From contig JALGQZ010000009.1 of the NCBI GenBank assembly GCA_023105745.1, positions 37,765,359 to 37,829,358 of the forward strand: 64,000 bases of DNA, written 5' to 3'. How positions within the stretch are numbered: the first letter of the stretch is position 1; each line of letters begins with the position of its first letter. The notes under the pieces are model-generated. The model saw nothing but the letters and a program-made list of their open reading frames with translations. It had not been told where the DNA came from and ran no database searches. Origin of the DNA: Austropuccinia psidii. Lineage: Eukaryota; Basidiomycota; Pucciniomycetes; Pucciniales; Sphaerophragmiaceae. The translations under genes and the position numbers were made by a program. This document shows positions 1 through 13,215 of the stretch, piece by piece.

Positions 1-350
1 TTGAAAAGCATGTTTATAAAAATTAGTAATTAAAACTCAAAAAATTGAATGGAAATGAACAAATGAAAAAGATACAGTATGTGTGAAATAAACATAAGAT
101 TGTTAAAAAGATTCCATAGAATCATAAGCAAGAATTTTGGTTTATTAATTGTCACATACCAAAGAATCTTTGAATTTCACTATAATATTTCCCTGTGGAT
201 ACAAAAATTGTGAAGTTGAATTTTTTTCAACATTTTATGGTGATTCCATAGCCTGATTGAAATACCTTTTACAAGATTTGGTCGCAACATATGGTATTAT
301 ATTCATATTTATTGGTATAATTTTTAATAATATTTGTGTAAAATGATTAT
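1..350. other. AT-rich DNA, no gene seen
   Basis: I see no coding frame with recognisable similarity and no repeat matching the rest of the window. It ends at an ancient solo LTR. Confidence 0.5.
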
Positions 351-2110
351 TGTAGGTCTTGACTATGAAACAATAAGTAAATATTAATAATATATTACTT
401 ATTTTACTCTTAATTTTGTCACTCAAGTAATTAATAAGATTAAAAATAACTATAATAATAAAGAAATATTATAATTATGGCATAAACATGTTTATACTAT
501 TTAATAATTAATTTATTTATGGCAATTTAGTATTGTTGCAAACAAATAAGAGATTTGTGAGTTTTTTTAATAATAAAAAACAATTCATGACAGTAATATT
601 ACCAATATTAGAATTATATATCAATATGAATACTATTTATACTAATAAAAGAACTATTACAAATGATAATAAAGGGAAATTATTATAAAAAGAAAAAAAG
701 ACCTCTTTTTAACACTTGATATAATTCGTTTTAATACATTTATGCCAAATAATGTAAATATAAATTATTTAAATTTTATTTAAAAATAAATATACCATAA
801 ATTACAAATATTCTTGATTTTACATGGAACTAAACATTTTAGAGAGAGTTTAACAAAAACAGTTTACATATTGGTCTAATAACATCCAAACTGATGAATA
901 ATATCAAGATGAACTTTATTCTTTAATAATATAATACAATTATATGAAAATAATAAATTTATCACCTTTGGATTTAATATTTTTGATGTTTTTGATGAAT
1001 CTGAGGGGTAAATGAAGGAAAAAGAGCTGTATTTATAGTAAAATCCTCCCTCCTAAAGTCCAGAAGGCTTCTAGTAGACGTTTACTGATGTTATTTGCTG
1101 GAATTGATTAGTATTTCAAGGCTTAATGATGATTAAATTGTAATTATACCTTCTTATCTCAATATTATGCCAATATTTAGAGTTATCACTATAACTCTAT
1201 GTTAGCCAGCATAATAGGCTTGGGAAAAGGATACAATTTGTGGATTTTATTAGTATTAATCATAATATACTAGAATTAACCAATTTCATCACTTATATTA
1301 CTGTTAAGCTTAAAATACGTTTACAGTGTGTGATCATAAATTATCATTCTTAAGCTCTAACTTTGATCATTAATAAACTTTGAGTTATTCATGCTAAAGC
1401 CATTCTGATAGCTTTGCATGTCTATACTAAGCATCAAAGAGAGTTTCATTAAATCATCAAAACTGTATATTTGATGATTTTTCTTGTAACTCATCTTTTC
1501 TGTTAAAATTTACCATTTTCAACTGGAAGCCATGATTTGAAGGGTTTATACCTTAAATATAATGATCAAAATTGCATAATTATTTACGTATGAGCTATTA
1601 GAATCTGAATATCCACTTTTTTCTGAGTTTGGACCAATTTCAAATTTAAGTGGTCAACAGCTATCGTTATTTTATTCAAAAAACCCTTGTAAGCTGTAAC
1701 CTTTTTCATATTTTGTTAAATAAAGTTTAAATCTGTATTTATGAAGTTAGATTTTGGTAAATTCATATTTGGATTGAATTACTATCTTGCATAATCCAAG
1801 AGATATGAGCTAAAAACCATGAATATATGTGCTGCTCATAAAAGTGCATATATTCAGGTTATCTCAGAGAGTATAGACTTTTCAGGTATGACTTAAAAAT
1901 TTGATATTTGTAGATCTTCATGAAGAATAAAACAGGGTAATATATCTCACATGTTTATTCTCAGGTTCCTGATATAATAAAGGTTCTATGCTTTTTTAAG
2001 TCATTTTTACTTATTTTAAGATAATAATTTCAGTTATTACTATTGAAATAAGTATTGTAAAGTTGTTTTGTGACCTTTTTGGATATTTATTAATGTCGCA
2101 AAGGTATATA
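351..2110 (-). repeat. ancient solo LTR, family A-like
   Basis: The left end resembles the TGTAAGGTTTGACTATGAAA end of the A-family LTRs at 49539 and 58227, and similarity continues in order through the promoter block near 1021-1060 (AGAGCTGTATTTATAG, with TATTTATA at 1030-1037) to a degraded TGTGACCT...AAAGG end near 2110. Flanks ATTAT (346-350) and ATTGT (2111-2115) differ by one base and look like an old 5-bp target-site duplication. No internal retroelement sequence adjoins it, so it is probably a solo LTR left by LTR-LTR recombination. It is far more diverged than the other A LTRs, so exact ends are approximate. Confidence 0.7.
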
Positions 2111-4508
2111 ATTGTATACATGTCATGTGAAAGTAATTTTAGTTGATTGCCTGTCAAATAATCTGAGCTATTTGATCATTAATGTTCTAATACAAATAAT
2201 GAACTTTTAGCTCGTTTCTCATACCCTTTGGTTCCAACTGAGTTTTCACAAGGCTTTAACCTAGTAAGTGGACATTATTTGGACAAATCTTTAAGAATAA
2301 TTTGAAAAAAAATTAAAGCTAAGCTTCATCAAATGCTCAAAATACATCTCAAAACCCACAAAAAGGGTCCATTAAGGTTCTTCATAGAATTTTTGCTTCT
2401 GGATTTATCAGCATTTATGGAACTGAAAACAATTCATGACCACTTAGTCTTTTATTTAACATATTCTGATGAAATATCAAATTACAATCTGATTCCCAGT
2501 GTATTAGAGAACTCAATAATTTAAAATGAGTTTTTTTTCAATATAAAGAGAGTTGAACCATAGTATCAGTTTTGTACAAAGAGAAATTGATGGATATAAT
2601 TTTTCTTCCAAATTTGTATAATAAGCCATTTTAAAGCTTCTTTCCACAATTTTTGCCAAAACATTGTAGCTACAGATTATAAGAATGATAATTGAATGAT
2701 AATGTTTGATGAAATAATGAAAAGAATGTGAGGTAGAAAACTGATGTAGAGGACTTTCTTGATTATTTCTCTCAGTAAAAGACAATTGAAATTTTCCATA
2801 AATCATTACCATTAGATATTTTCAGCTTTTTGACTCTTTAGAAAATGAATTCCCATGATTCAAAGTCCCTTCAAAAAGAAAAATCAGCATTTTGACTTTA
2901 TGGACTCATAGCAGAGTGAAAACAAATTTTAATAATTTAAAAACTAACCTTTTGACTTCAATTGTTCCATTTTTGAAAACAATGAGAGCATTGGTTTTTG
3001 GATGAAGTAGGATAAAAATATTGAATTTTGAAATGCTTATGTATTTTGTTAATAGGGGCTGAACTCATAGTTCACAAAAAGAAATTAAAGTACAGGCTAG
3101 TAAAATGTTTTATAGTAAAAATATGGCAAAAATTTCTATATTAATCTCATTTACAAAATATGAAGAAGTTGCCTACCTTGAGGGAATGATTGAACAAAAT
3201 TGGAAATAACAAGTCATATATTCTCTTCCAATTGAATTATCAGATTCTTAGAAGTATGAGTATTATCTTCTCTAAAGCGCATTTGTTCAATTCAAATTTT
3301 TAACTCCTTGAAAGATTTCCTTTGGGTTTATTCTTACATTTGCAAAGGCAAGCAGAAAAAGGTAGTAAACTTTCCTCACTCAGAAGCAAAAATTCAAGGT
3401 TATTATTCCTTACAAACTATCTAGGAGATGAATGTTCAGAGGAACAATTTCATTGAAATTCAATTTTAAAGAAATTCAGATTATGCCAGAAATATCTAAA
3501 ATTTTGGAATGTATAGAATTTTAACATGGATAAGCTCTACTATTAATTTGATATTCTTATCTAAATATTAATACAATTGAAGAATTTTCCTTAAATTGAG
3601 AATAGCTTATGGATGCTTAACTCAATATTTATTAATGAGAGGGAGGGTTTTAAAGTTTGGTATGTTATTATTTCACCAAAATAATATTTTTGTGTTGAAA
3701 TATCATCATTAAGATTTTGATCAGATTCTTAAAGTTACTAAAATCTATTAACTTCATATAATAGTGAATGAAACTCTATTTAAATGAAAATAATTTGTGA
3801 ATAAGACGCTCATATTAATATTCAATTGAATCTATGTTAGCCAAAATATATTTCCACAAAGTAAGTATTTCTCATTAATTAACAATTGTAATTATAAATA
3901 ATAAGATATTACAGTGATAATTGATTTCTAATTAGTAAAAATATGAGGGGAGAAAATTGTGAAATAAATTCAATTATTATTCTAGAATTGATTTCTCTCT
4001 ATATAAATAACATCATGAGATATTTTAATATCTATATCATTGAAATTACCTTTTTTTGGAATGATTAACTCTTTGAATTGAGATTTGAGCCTCTAAAAAG
4101 ACTTGAGAATCAATTGCTGATTTTTCTTATTATTTGAAGCTTTTTACAGCCTTCAATTGCAATTAAAGTTCTCATTTATATTATTAAGTGAAATAATTTA
4201 GCATATAGTTGATTTTCAATGACTACCTTTAGTGATGGAATGGTAATTTTTTCCCATTCTTTGTTGCACAAATTTATTGGAATATTGCTTATTCTCCTCT
4301 GAAAAAAAATAAATCAAAATAATGAGTTGATTTTATTTACCCAAAACAGTAGTATATACTGAGGCTTTCTCTTGAGAATAATATATTGATTAAGGAAATA
4401 TGATTTCAGCATAGACTCTCAGCAAGTAGTTTATTTTGAGACTACTGGGTATATTAAATGTTATTTAATATTATAAGAGATTATATCTTTCAAATGGGAG
4501 ATCCCAGG
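2111..4508. other. AT-rich DNA, no gene seen
   Basis: About 2.4 kb of AT-rich sequence. Short open frames here have no recognisable motif or codon pattern, and I found no internal match to the A, B, C or MULE elements. It may be decayed transposon or intergenic sequence. The last bases before 4509 are the insertion target of element B1. Confidence 0.45.
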
Positions 4509-5269
4509 TGTAACAGCCACAAATCAGGGGTAAGGGTATTCATACTTACACCCACTCAAACACCTCAAACCAGCAAATCCACTGTGTGTATCAGCATTAA
4601 CTTTCAGAAATCTTCTTTTTCTTAAACATGCATACAGCCTGGCTCATCAATACAGCCTGTCAACTTTGTTACAGGCTGGAATTACCAAATACAGTTTGGA
4701 TACACTATCCCCAAACTGTATGATCACTCAATACCACCAATACTCTTGTACAGATCCTGTACAGCCATACAGGACCTGTATTGGCCAGACTCAACTCAAT
4801 CATCAAATCTTCTCATGAAAATCCTCTGTCTGGATCAGGGCTGGTGATTCTCACATATGCCAGCCCCTCTTTCCCCCCCTGGGGAGTTTTCCCCAGTTAA
4901 TTAATTTAGTATATTTATTATTTTATAATTATTCTTATCCTTATTTTGGGTATTATAATTCTTTGATTTTAAGTTAGTCTTTGCCTTTTCTTTCTTCACC
5001 TGTAGAGTATGAGTTGGGTGGCCATATCCCTATTAACCCTTCTATCTCCATTCTGACAGGTTGAAACAGTGTACTTGGACTTGTTTGTGGTTGGCTCTTT
5101 TATTCTTACTCTAATTCTTTGTTTCTGCTTTTCTTATATTCTTTTATTTAGTAATTCATCTCATAACACTCTTAAGTGTATTATTTCTTACCATATCCTG
5201 AGCACTCCATAAGTAAGTCGCAGTTTACTGAGTGCCAGGCCGTCTTCACTTAGAAGAGCCCCTGTGAAA
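4509..5269 (+). repeat. B1 5' LTR (family B, 761 bp)
   Basis: It starts TGTAACAGCC and ends in a decayed AGCCCCTGTGAAA where B2 has ...CCCCTGTGACA. It matches the two B2 LTRs (18604-19336 and 28152-28898) in inverse orientation across its length, including the block ATCAGGGGTAAGGGTATTCA and the CTGTACAG-type short palindromes near 4750-4775. No clear TATA box stands out. The element extends to the right, so this is the 5' LTR. Confidence 0.85.
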
Positions 5270-5988
5270 TTAAATTAATTAACTCATATTTGATTCTTTC
5301 CTTTCATTCCTTAATTTCATTTCTCCCATTCATCAAATTGCGACTCTTTTATGATCTTATGATTTCTCATGATTATGATTTTTCTCTCATCAATTTTCAT
5401 CTCATTCATTTCATTAATATGAAAATTGATTCTTATCACTTCTTAATCATTTCTGACCATCTCAATCTCATTATCAATTTTTTCTCAAAATCCAATTTCT
5501 CTTTCTTGTTGCTTATTCAGGTTATATCAGGAATTTTTATTTATTGGTTAATTAATTAGTTGGGATGCATTTTGGTTTTATTGATTTGGAAATCCAGGAT
5601 TTTGTTTTGTATTGGACTGATTGACTGATTTTGAATCCTCAATATAATCAATTTATCTCCAAAAATTGACTTTTTATTTATTTATTTGACTCATAAAGAT
5701 ATTGAATTGAATCCTGAAGATATTTATTTGACTGATTGATTCCTCAAGATTCTGATTATATTGAAGAAATTGATTGATTATTGAATTCCTCAAGACTTGG
5801 ATATTGGATTTGAATTGATGGTTGATATTGGTTGAATTGATTGTTTTATTGTTTGGTTGAATTCAATTTCACCTCAAGACTGTTGATTGATTCCTCAAGA
5901 TCATCAAGATTTTATTGACTAATGATTTGGCCAAGCTTTGATTCCTTTTGTCAAGTATCATCAAGTTTTTATTTTTAATTTTTCAACA
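5270..5988 (+). other. B1 untranslated leader with repeated CCTCAAGA motif
   Basis: This is non-coding sequence between the 5' LTR and gag. It is a T-rich tract with repeated variants of TTGATTCCTCAAGA (for example near 5735-5750, 5783-5796, 5870-5877 and 5890-5903). The matching leader of B2 (27368-28151) carries the same motif, so it belongs to the family. A TGG-type primer-binding site right after the LTR is not visible (TTAAATTAATTAAC). An open frame at 5290-5559 has no recognisable protein character. Confidence 0.6.
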
Positions 5989-7272
5989 ATGTCAGTTCAG
6001 CATAGCCCTCCAGCCAAGAATCTGGCTGTTCTCACTCCTACAGCAAGGGTTCCTCTTTACCGCAGCCCATCAGTTCATCAACTGAGTGCAAATTTGGACA
6101 GAGGACCACCAATGGAAGGAGTAGCACCCTCCAGAAGAGGGGGAATGAAATCAAGAAGATCAAGGTCTGTCTCTGGCATGTTGGGTGGCTACACTGGCGT
6201 GTCTGAAGATGCAAGAGCAAGATTAGGGGAATCTGAAGGTGAAGAGGGGGAGGGGTATGAAGAAACTGAAGTGGAAACTGCCTTGGCAGGTGCCCCTGAG
6301 GCTTCTGAAACTGAAAATATAGCCCATTCTAATCAACCTCTTGTCTCTCCAGCTGAGCCAAATTTCCTCAATATGATGGAGCAGATGACTCAATTAATGG
6401 GGAAAATCACTCAAGCAGTTGCTCCCACGGAAAATTCCAAAGCCCCTGCATTCAAAACTCCATCAATGAAGTCACTTGATTCTTTTGATGGTACTCAAGC
6501 TCATAAATTGAGAGGATTTATCCAAGCCTGTCAATTGATTTTCCATAATTCTCCAGCAAATTTCTTCTCTGACAGGATGAAAGTTCTGTACTCTACTTCT
6601 TTTATCACTGGTAGAGCTTGCAAATGGATTGAACCCTACCTCTCCAATATTTCCAATGAAGATCCCTCCTATCTCCTCAATAATTGGCAGTTATTTTAAA
6701 CTCAATTCTTCACTCTGTTTGGTGATCCCAATGAAGTCAGGAAAGCTGAACAAGAGCTGGACTACTTGAGGATGAAGGAAAGTGGTCATGTATCATTGTA
6801 CATTTCTGATTTCAGAAGTTCAATGTCAAGAATTGGAGATTGTGGAGAAAGAGCTTACATTAATGTTTATAGAAGAGAATTGGAAACAAGACTTCTGGAC
6901 CAGTTGGCTCCTACCCTGGTAACTTTGATAATCTTCAAGAACTCATGAACCTTACCCTGGAATTAGATACCAGATACCATGATAGACAGAGGGAGAAGGG
7001 TAGTCATCAAGAGAAAAATCCTCCTGTTACTGGATCCAATTCTTCAAGGCCTCACCATAAGAAGAACAAGGGCAAGCAATTTAAAGCTTCAAAGGACAAG
7101 TCCCATTATGCTCTACTTAATAAGGAAAATAAATTAATTGGTTCTGAAAAAGGAGAGGAGGATCAAAGAAGGGCTATGGACTTATTTTGGTGGAAAGCAC
7201 CCAATTGAAAAATGCTTCAAGAGCCCTCAGAAAAAGCCTTGGTCATAAAGAGGCTTCCCTAGCAAGCAGTGA
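5989..7272 (+). pseudogene. gag: B1 gag pseudogene
   Basis: The Met at 5989 begins MSVQHSPPAKN, matching the B2 Gag start MPVQHSPPSKN. The capsid region follows (KLRGFIQACQLIFHN, FITGRACKWIEPYL). An in-frame TAA at 6697-6699 stands where B2 has GAA. Reading resumes at LRMKESGHVSLYISDFRS near 6766, then shifts frame near 6920 and again near 7160, destroying the zinc knuckle that B2 keeps. By homology Gag would end at the TGA 7270-7272; the B2 slippery heptamer GGGAAAC is altered here. It is an inactive copy of a capsid/nucleocapsid protein. Confidence 0.85.
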
Positions 7273-10200
7273 AAAGCCTGGGTGGGAATCATGATGTGTT
7301 CAATGGTTCTCACTTATTTCCTTCAAGAGCACAATTATCCACTATGAATACTAGTGTCAATAAATCTTTAAATTTTCTTATTTTTCTTCTGTCTCTGATA
7401 TTTTTTATAGTATTCTCATTGATTCTGGTGCTACAAACTCTTTTATTGCAAAGAATTTTGTTCTCAAGTACTCATTGACTATGTCAGAGCCCCCTGAAAA
7501 GATTCCTCTTTTCATTCTGGATTCAAATTAATCCCCTGCCTTGTTCATCACCCATTATACCAAGTGGGTAGCTGACTTGCCTTCCTTCCCAAGCCTTGAA
7601 TGGGACTTTTTTATCATATATTCAACAAAGAAGAAGGCCTGATATTGGGCTATGATTTCCTCTACCATTTTAATCCTATTATTGATTGGAAGAATGGACT
7701 GATCACCTATGATTCTAGTCATAAGGATTCTAGTGGTATCAAATATTCCGCTAGTAATGCCCTGGCCACTGCTGTCCAAAGTGTTGCTCTGGTTGGTGAG
7801 CTTAAGACACCTTCCCTTCCTTCTTCTGTCAATATCCCTTCCATCATGCCATCTCAGTCATTACTTAAATTAAGAGATGAGGTTTTAAAAAAAATAAAAG
7901 ATGTTGGAGAAGATGTTGCTATAATTTCAATTCATCTCTTTCAAGGGGATATGGTCCTTCCTCCCTTATCTTTTCATGCCTCCCTGGGGGAGAAGTGGGA
8001 TGAGGAGGAAGATGCAGAAGAAATTAAAACTGTGTTGAAGGTAGTCCCTCCTGCTAATAACCAATATTTGGATGTATTTTCCAAGGTGAAAGCAGAGAAA
8101 CTTCCTCCACACCTTTCCTGTGATTATCATATTGAACTGGGGGGTCTTCTACCTCCAGTTGGTGTTATCTACTCATTATCAAATTAAGAGTCAGAAACAC
8201 TGCAGGCCTACATTTCAGAAAATGTAGAGAAAGGATTCATAAGGCCAAGCTCCTCTTCAACAGGAGCACCTGTCTTTTTTGTCAAGAAAAAGGATGGAGG
8301 CCTTTGTTTCTGTGTTGACTACCGCAAACTCAATTGTGTCACTAGGAAGAAAAGGTACCCTGTCCCTCCTATGAACCAGCTTCTTACCGTATTCAATTGT
8401 TCTACTATCTTCTCCAAGATAGATCTGTGTGTTGCATATAATCTCCTGAGAATCAAAGAGGGTGATGAGCACTTAACTGCCTTCAGAACCAAATATGGTA
8501 GTTATGCCATTTGGCCTTACCAATGCTCCAGCTTCTTTCCATAATCTTGTGAACGATATATTTGCAGATTTTTTGGATATCTTTGTTGTAGTTTATTTAT
8601 ATGATATTATGGTATTTTCCAGCTCTGAGGAGGAACATTTCAAACATGCGGCCTCTGTCCTCCAAATACTGAGGGACAATACTTTGTTTGCCAAAGCCTC
8701 CAAGTGTGTATTCCACACCTCAAGTGTGGAATACTTGGGCTATGTTGTTTCAAGTGATGGCCCCAAGATGGATTCTTCAAAGGTTCAGCAAACATTCAAT
8801 TGGCCTCAGCCCAAGAACATCAAAGCTCTTCAATCCTTCCTTGGCTCTGCGAATTTCTGTTGTTGTTTCATTAAAAATGACTCCAAAAAATCACTTCTCT
8901 CACTTCCCTCCTCAAAAAAGACTCTCCTTTTATCTTCAATGAGGAAGCTCTTAGTCAGTTTAAAATACTCAAGGAAGCATTCACCACTCCTCCTATCCTT
9001 TCCCATTTCAATCCTTTGCTACCAACTATTGTAGAGACTGATGCTTCTGATTATGTGTTAGGCGCTGTATTGAGTCAGGTGAATGACTCAGGAAAGCATC
9101 CCATTGCATTTGATATTTGCAAGCTTCTCCCAGCTGAGCTGAACTATGAAGTTCATGACAAGGAACTCCTTGGAATAGTTTGGGCTCTCAAGTGCTGTAG
9201 AGCTTTTCTTCTTTCTCTTTCCAATCCTTTTGAGGTCTTTACAGACCACTATTCTCTTCAGTATTTCATGTCTTCCAAAGTTTTTACTCTTTTTCAGGCC
9301 CGTTGGGCTGAATTTCTTTCTGAGTTTCATTTCACTATCACTTACCGCCCAGGCAGGCTGGCCACTTTACCAGATGCCTTGTCACATTGGAACGACATGT
9401 ACCCAGAGGGGGGGGTGGACTTCATCGGCAAGAATCCTCAGAATTTTACTCAATTATTCAAGCAAGATGGAATTAAAGATTCAAGATTCTTCCCAATAAA
9501 AGAGGAAATATTCTCAGATTTAGTGGACAAGATTCAAAAAGAAGTATGGCAAGACAAAGACTATAAAGAAGAACTCAAGCAGCTAGCAATAGGTGAATCA
9601 GTCACATATTATTCTCTTGAGCCTCAAGCCAAGTTATTATTATTCAAAGACAGAGTGGTAATCCCAAGCAATGGAGAAATCCAACTCAATATTCTTCAAA
9701 TGCATGATGACTAGCCATTGGCTGGGCATCTTGGCCAGGAAAATACCCTCAAGCTCATCAAAAGGGATTTTTATTGGGCTGGCACGAATCAATTCATTAA
9801 GGACTATGTGTCCTAATGTCAGAAATGTTCAAGAAACAAGAACACTCACCATAAGAAGTTTGGATTACTCAAGCCTCTTCAAATTCCATCTGGTCCTGGG
9901 AATTCTTTATCAATGGACTTCATCACTCAATTGCAACTGTCCAACAACTTTGATTCAACTCTAGTAGTTGTGGATAGATTCTCCAAAATGGAAATCTTTA
10001 TTCCAACTTATGGAACAATCACTGCCCTGGAATTAGCTCAAATCTTTATCAGCTATGTCTTTTCCAAACATGGACTTCCACTCAGTATTGTCAGTGATAG
10101 AGGATCTTTATTTGTTTCATCATTCTGGACCAATTTATGTCAGCAGCTCAAGATATCCAGAGATCTTTCAACTGCTTTTCATCCTGAACCAGATGGACAG

Positions 10201-10900
10201 ACAGAGAGGGTAAATCAGATTCTAGAACAGTATCTTTGGATGTATGTCAGTTACCATCAAGATGACTGGCACACCTGGCTCCCTCTGACTGAATTTGCCT
10301 ACAATAATTCAGAACATTAATCAACAAAGAAATCACCTTTTTTCACCATTTATGGAAGAAATCCCAGCTTTGACTCAATACATATCTCTCAAGATTCACC
10401 TGCTGGAAAGTTATCAAAAAAACTCCAATCAGTACAGCAAGTTGTCAAAGAAGACTTAGAATCAGCAATAAGGAGCTTTAAGAAGTATGCAGTTAGAAAT
10501 AGAGCAATTCCACCTGATTTGCAACCTGGGGATAAGGTATGGCTAGCTTCCAAGAGCATCAAGACTAAAAGACCCACCAACAAACTTTCAAAAAGATGTC
10601 TAGGGCCTTTTGAAGTTCTTAAGAAGATTGGAAGGCATGCATATCACCTCAAGTTGCCTCAACAATGGAAGTCAGTTCACCCTGTATTCCATGTGTCATT
10701 ACTAGAACCAGTCAAGCAGTCAAGCATCCCAAATTTTAATCAATTGCCACCACCACCAGCTCTAGTGCAGGAGAAAGAAGAATGGGAAGTGGATCAGGTT
10801 CTGGACTCAAAACTCAAAAGAGGTAAATTATGGTATTGTGTAGAGTGGAAAGGATTCAGTGAAGACCCAGAAAGAACAACTTGGAAACCAGCTTCCAACC
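7273..10900 (+). pseudogene. pol: B1 pol pseudogene, 5' part (protease to chromodomain)
   Basis: The domains are in Ty3/gypsy order: protease (IDSGATNSFIAKNF, near 7420-7460), a linker, reverse transcriptase (GLTNAPASFHNLV near 8513; the YLDD box reads YLYD near 8610), RNase H (ETDASDYVLGAVLSQ near 9035), integrase (MDFITQ near 9913, SDRGSLF near 10093, DGQTERVNQ near 10192) and a chromodomain (EWEVDQVLDSKLKRGKLWY near 10783). Stops interrupt it at 7528-7530, 8185-8187, 9712-9714 and 10318-10320, with several frameshifts, for example near 8500. The chromodomain is cut at 10900 by element C and resumes at 61343. Confidence 0.87.
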
Positions 10901-12824
10901 TGTGAGCCTTGAGGTATGTTTTACATACCCAAATAGGCCACAATTATCTTAAAAAGAAATTTTGAATTATACATAACTCATAAGTCATGCATATATCTAA
11001 AATTCATCATTTTTGATTTCAGAAAAGATGAATAACTTTTTATTGAGTAAGTAAATCCATGGATTTAAGGCCAGATTTGGATTCTACGCAAAAATTCACC
11101 TAGGGTAGCTCCATAGAGTGAATAAGCTCAAATTAACTCTTTGAGGTGGTAAAATGGGAAATACTTCAATACCACATCATCAATACCACAGAAAGGATCC
11201 GTGAAAATTTTTGTTTTTCTTAATTTCACGCCAAAATAATGGGAATGTGAGAAATCCCATGTTACATATACACTAAGAATAGTGTTATGCATGTTTTGAG
11301 CACTTAATATCATGGTACTCTTACATGGACTTTTGGTACACCCATAGTGGATATCTCACTTGAAGCTTAAATTACTATTTTGACGTAAAAAATAGGCAAG
11401 GGGGACAAAAGACATCAAAGAGAGCCAGGGTACCCAACTTCTGAGGCCTCAGAGGTGTGGAAAGCTCTGAAGCTTGGATACATGGCTGATCTTAGACTAA
11501 TTGGTAAAACAAAACCTTTTGGGAACTTGGTTACCATGTCACAACTACTGTAAATCTTAAGAAAATAGCAAATAACCTGCTATTTTGATGTGCCAAGGAG
11601 GTAAAGAGCTACTTAGACTCCTGTAACCATGTCAATTATTAATGAATTTCCATGGATAAACCCCAAAAAAGTAATTAAAACCCTTTTTGGACTTGTATCC
11701 ATTGATTTACCTCATAGCAACCAGTGAAACACTGATATTTGCAATTCTACGTAGAAATGAGGTAACAACTTCAAAAATTAATTAAAAACACAATTCTTAA
11801 TGAATCTTTCTGAAGCTTTCAGGACCAATGGAGAACTGTATGATCTATGGTACAACCAAAAAGAATCACAGTTTTACTAGTAAAATCAAAAGGTTTCCTT
11901 ACAGTCCATTTTTGACTATTCTACCTGAAACACTGAATCTTCAAAAATTCACAGTAATTACATCCTGTGATGAAATTGGCAATAACATTGATAACTTTGA
12001 GAAATAAATGATTATTTTGGAATAAAAGAAGATTTACAGATGTTACTCCTTTTATTCTTAGCCATATTGGGAGTGGTACTCATGTAAAAGCATTAATTAA
12101 GTAATTATGATAATCTTACGTGACAACAGATGATGAAATCAATAGTCCAAAAAGGTTTATTGCTTTATCACTCACTGGCTTTTCAGTTTGCTCCATGGCA
12201 CACCTCTGTGAGCTGTTGTTGACTTAAAAGAAGCCTCTTCTTGCTGTTTTTTTCCAAAAAATCATCATCTTATTCTCATTTAAATCATTGCTACCAACAA
12301 GTAAGTATTAGTTACCTCTATTCTTAAGTGTTTTAATCTTTCAGAATCAACCAGAAAGACGTGAAATCATGGAATCCAACTATATATTGTTGCAATACTG
12401 TTTTAAATCCATTTTGATCCCTTAAATCCACAATTCTACGTCAAATCTCTCTACTTTATCTTTCAATAAGTTCTTTGGAATATTAGTGAGTGATTTATTT
12501 CTAATTCTTAAGGTTTTTTTCTAAAATTAGTTTTCTTCAAGAATTATCATTATAATTATTCTTGCAAAAGATAATTATATATTAAAATAATTTTATTATT
12601 TTAATAAAAGAAGTTTTATTATTAAAATCTTCTTGTAATTGATTCTTGTAGACAATTACTTGCTCACTGTTAAGATCACTAGTAGTGTTTAACATGTGAA
12701 AGAAATAATTTTTAAGGATTTAATTTTGTCTATAATAATACTTTATTATTATATTTCATAAGAACAGACATAGTACTGTTTATTAATAGTAATATTATCA
12801 TCAGTTTCATAGTCACATCTTACA
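10901..12824 (+). repeat. C 5' LTR (1924 bp)
   Basis: It begins TGTGAGCCTTGAGGTATG and ends AGTCACATCTTACA, with 5'-TG...CA-3' ends. It matches the 3' LTR at 31456-33394 over its full length with scattered substitutions and small indels (a few percent by eye), so this insertion is older than A2. The left flank CAACC is the target-site duplication. Confidence 0.92.
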
Positions 12825-13215
12825 TTTGGAGGCCTGGGTGTGTTTTTTTGAACCTTGTACCCTTAATTAATATATTTTTAGGCTCTAAAATATAGTAATT
12901 TAATAATTTTTTCTTTTATTTTAAAGTTAAAATAATTCTTATTTTTGAAATTGTTTTGGAAATCTTTTTCATTGAGGAATTTGGTTGAATTTTATACTGT
13001 TTTTACACGTGGCTTTTTCACATCCAAAAACTTATAAAATTATTCTTTGAGTTACTCTGAATTAATTTTCATTCAAAATCTTAAATTTTAATTTTTTTTC
13101 TTTAAAAAGCATAATTTTTTTAATATTAAAAAATATAAAACTTATAAAAAATCTTTGAAAAATATTTTAAAAAAAGTATAAAAAATAATTTTTTCTCTTT
13201 TATAATTTTTTCTAG
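12825..13215 (+). promoter_or_regulatory. C leader with primer-binding-site candidate at 12827-12842
   Basis: Two bases after the LTR comes TGGAGGCCTGGGTGTG, starting with the TGG expected to pair with a tRNA CCA end. Families A1 and A2 have TGGGGGCCTGGCCGTG at the same place. I cannot name the tRNA. The rest is an AT-rich untranslated leader that ends in a pyrimidine-rich TTTTTTCTAG at 13206-13215, which looks like a 3' splice site. Confidence 0.6.
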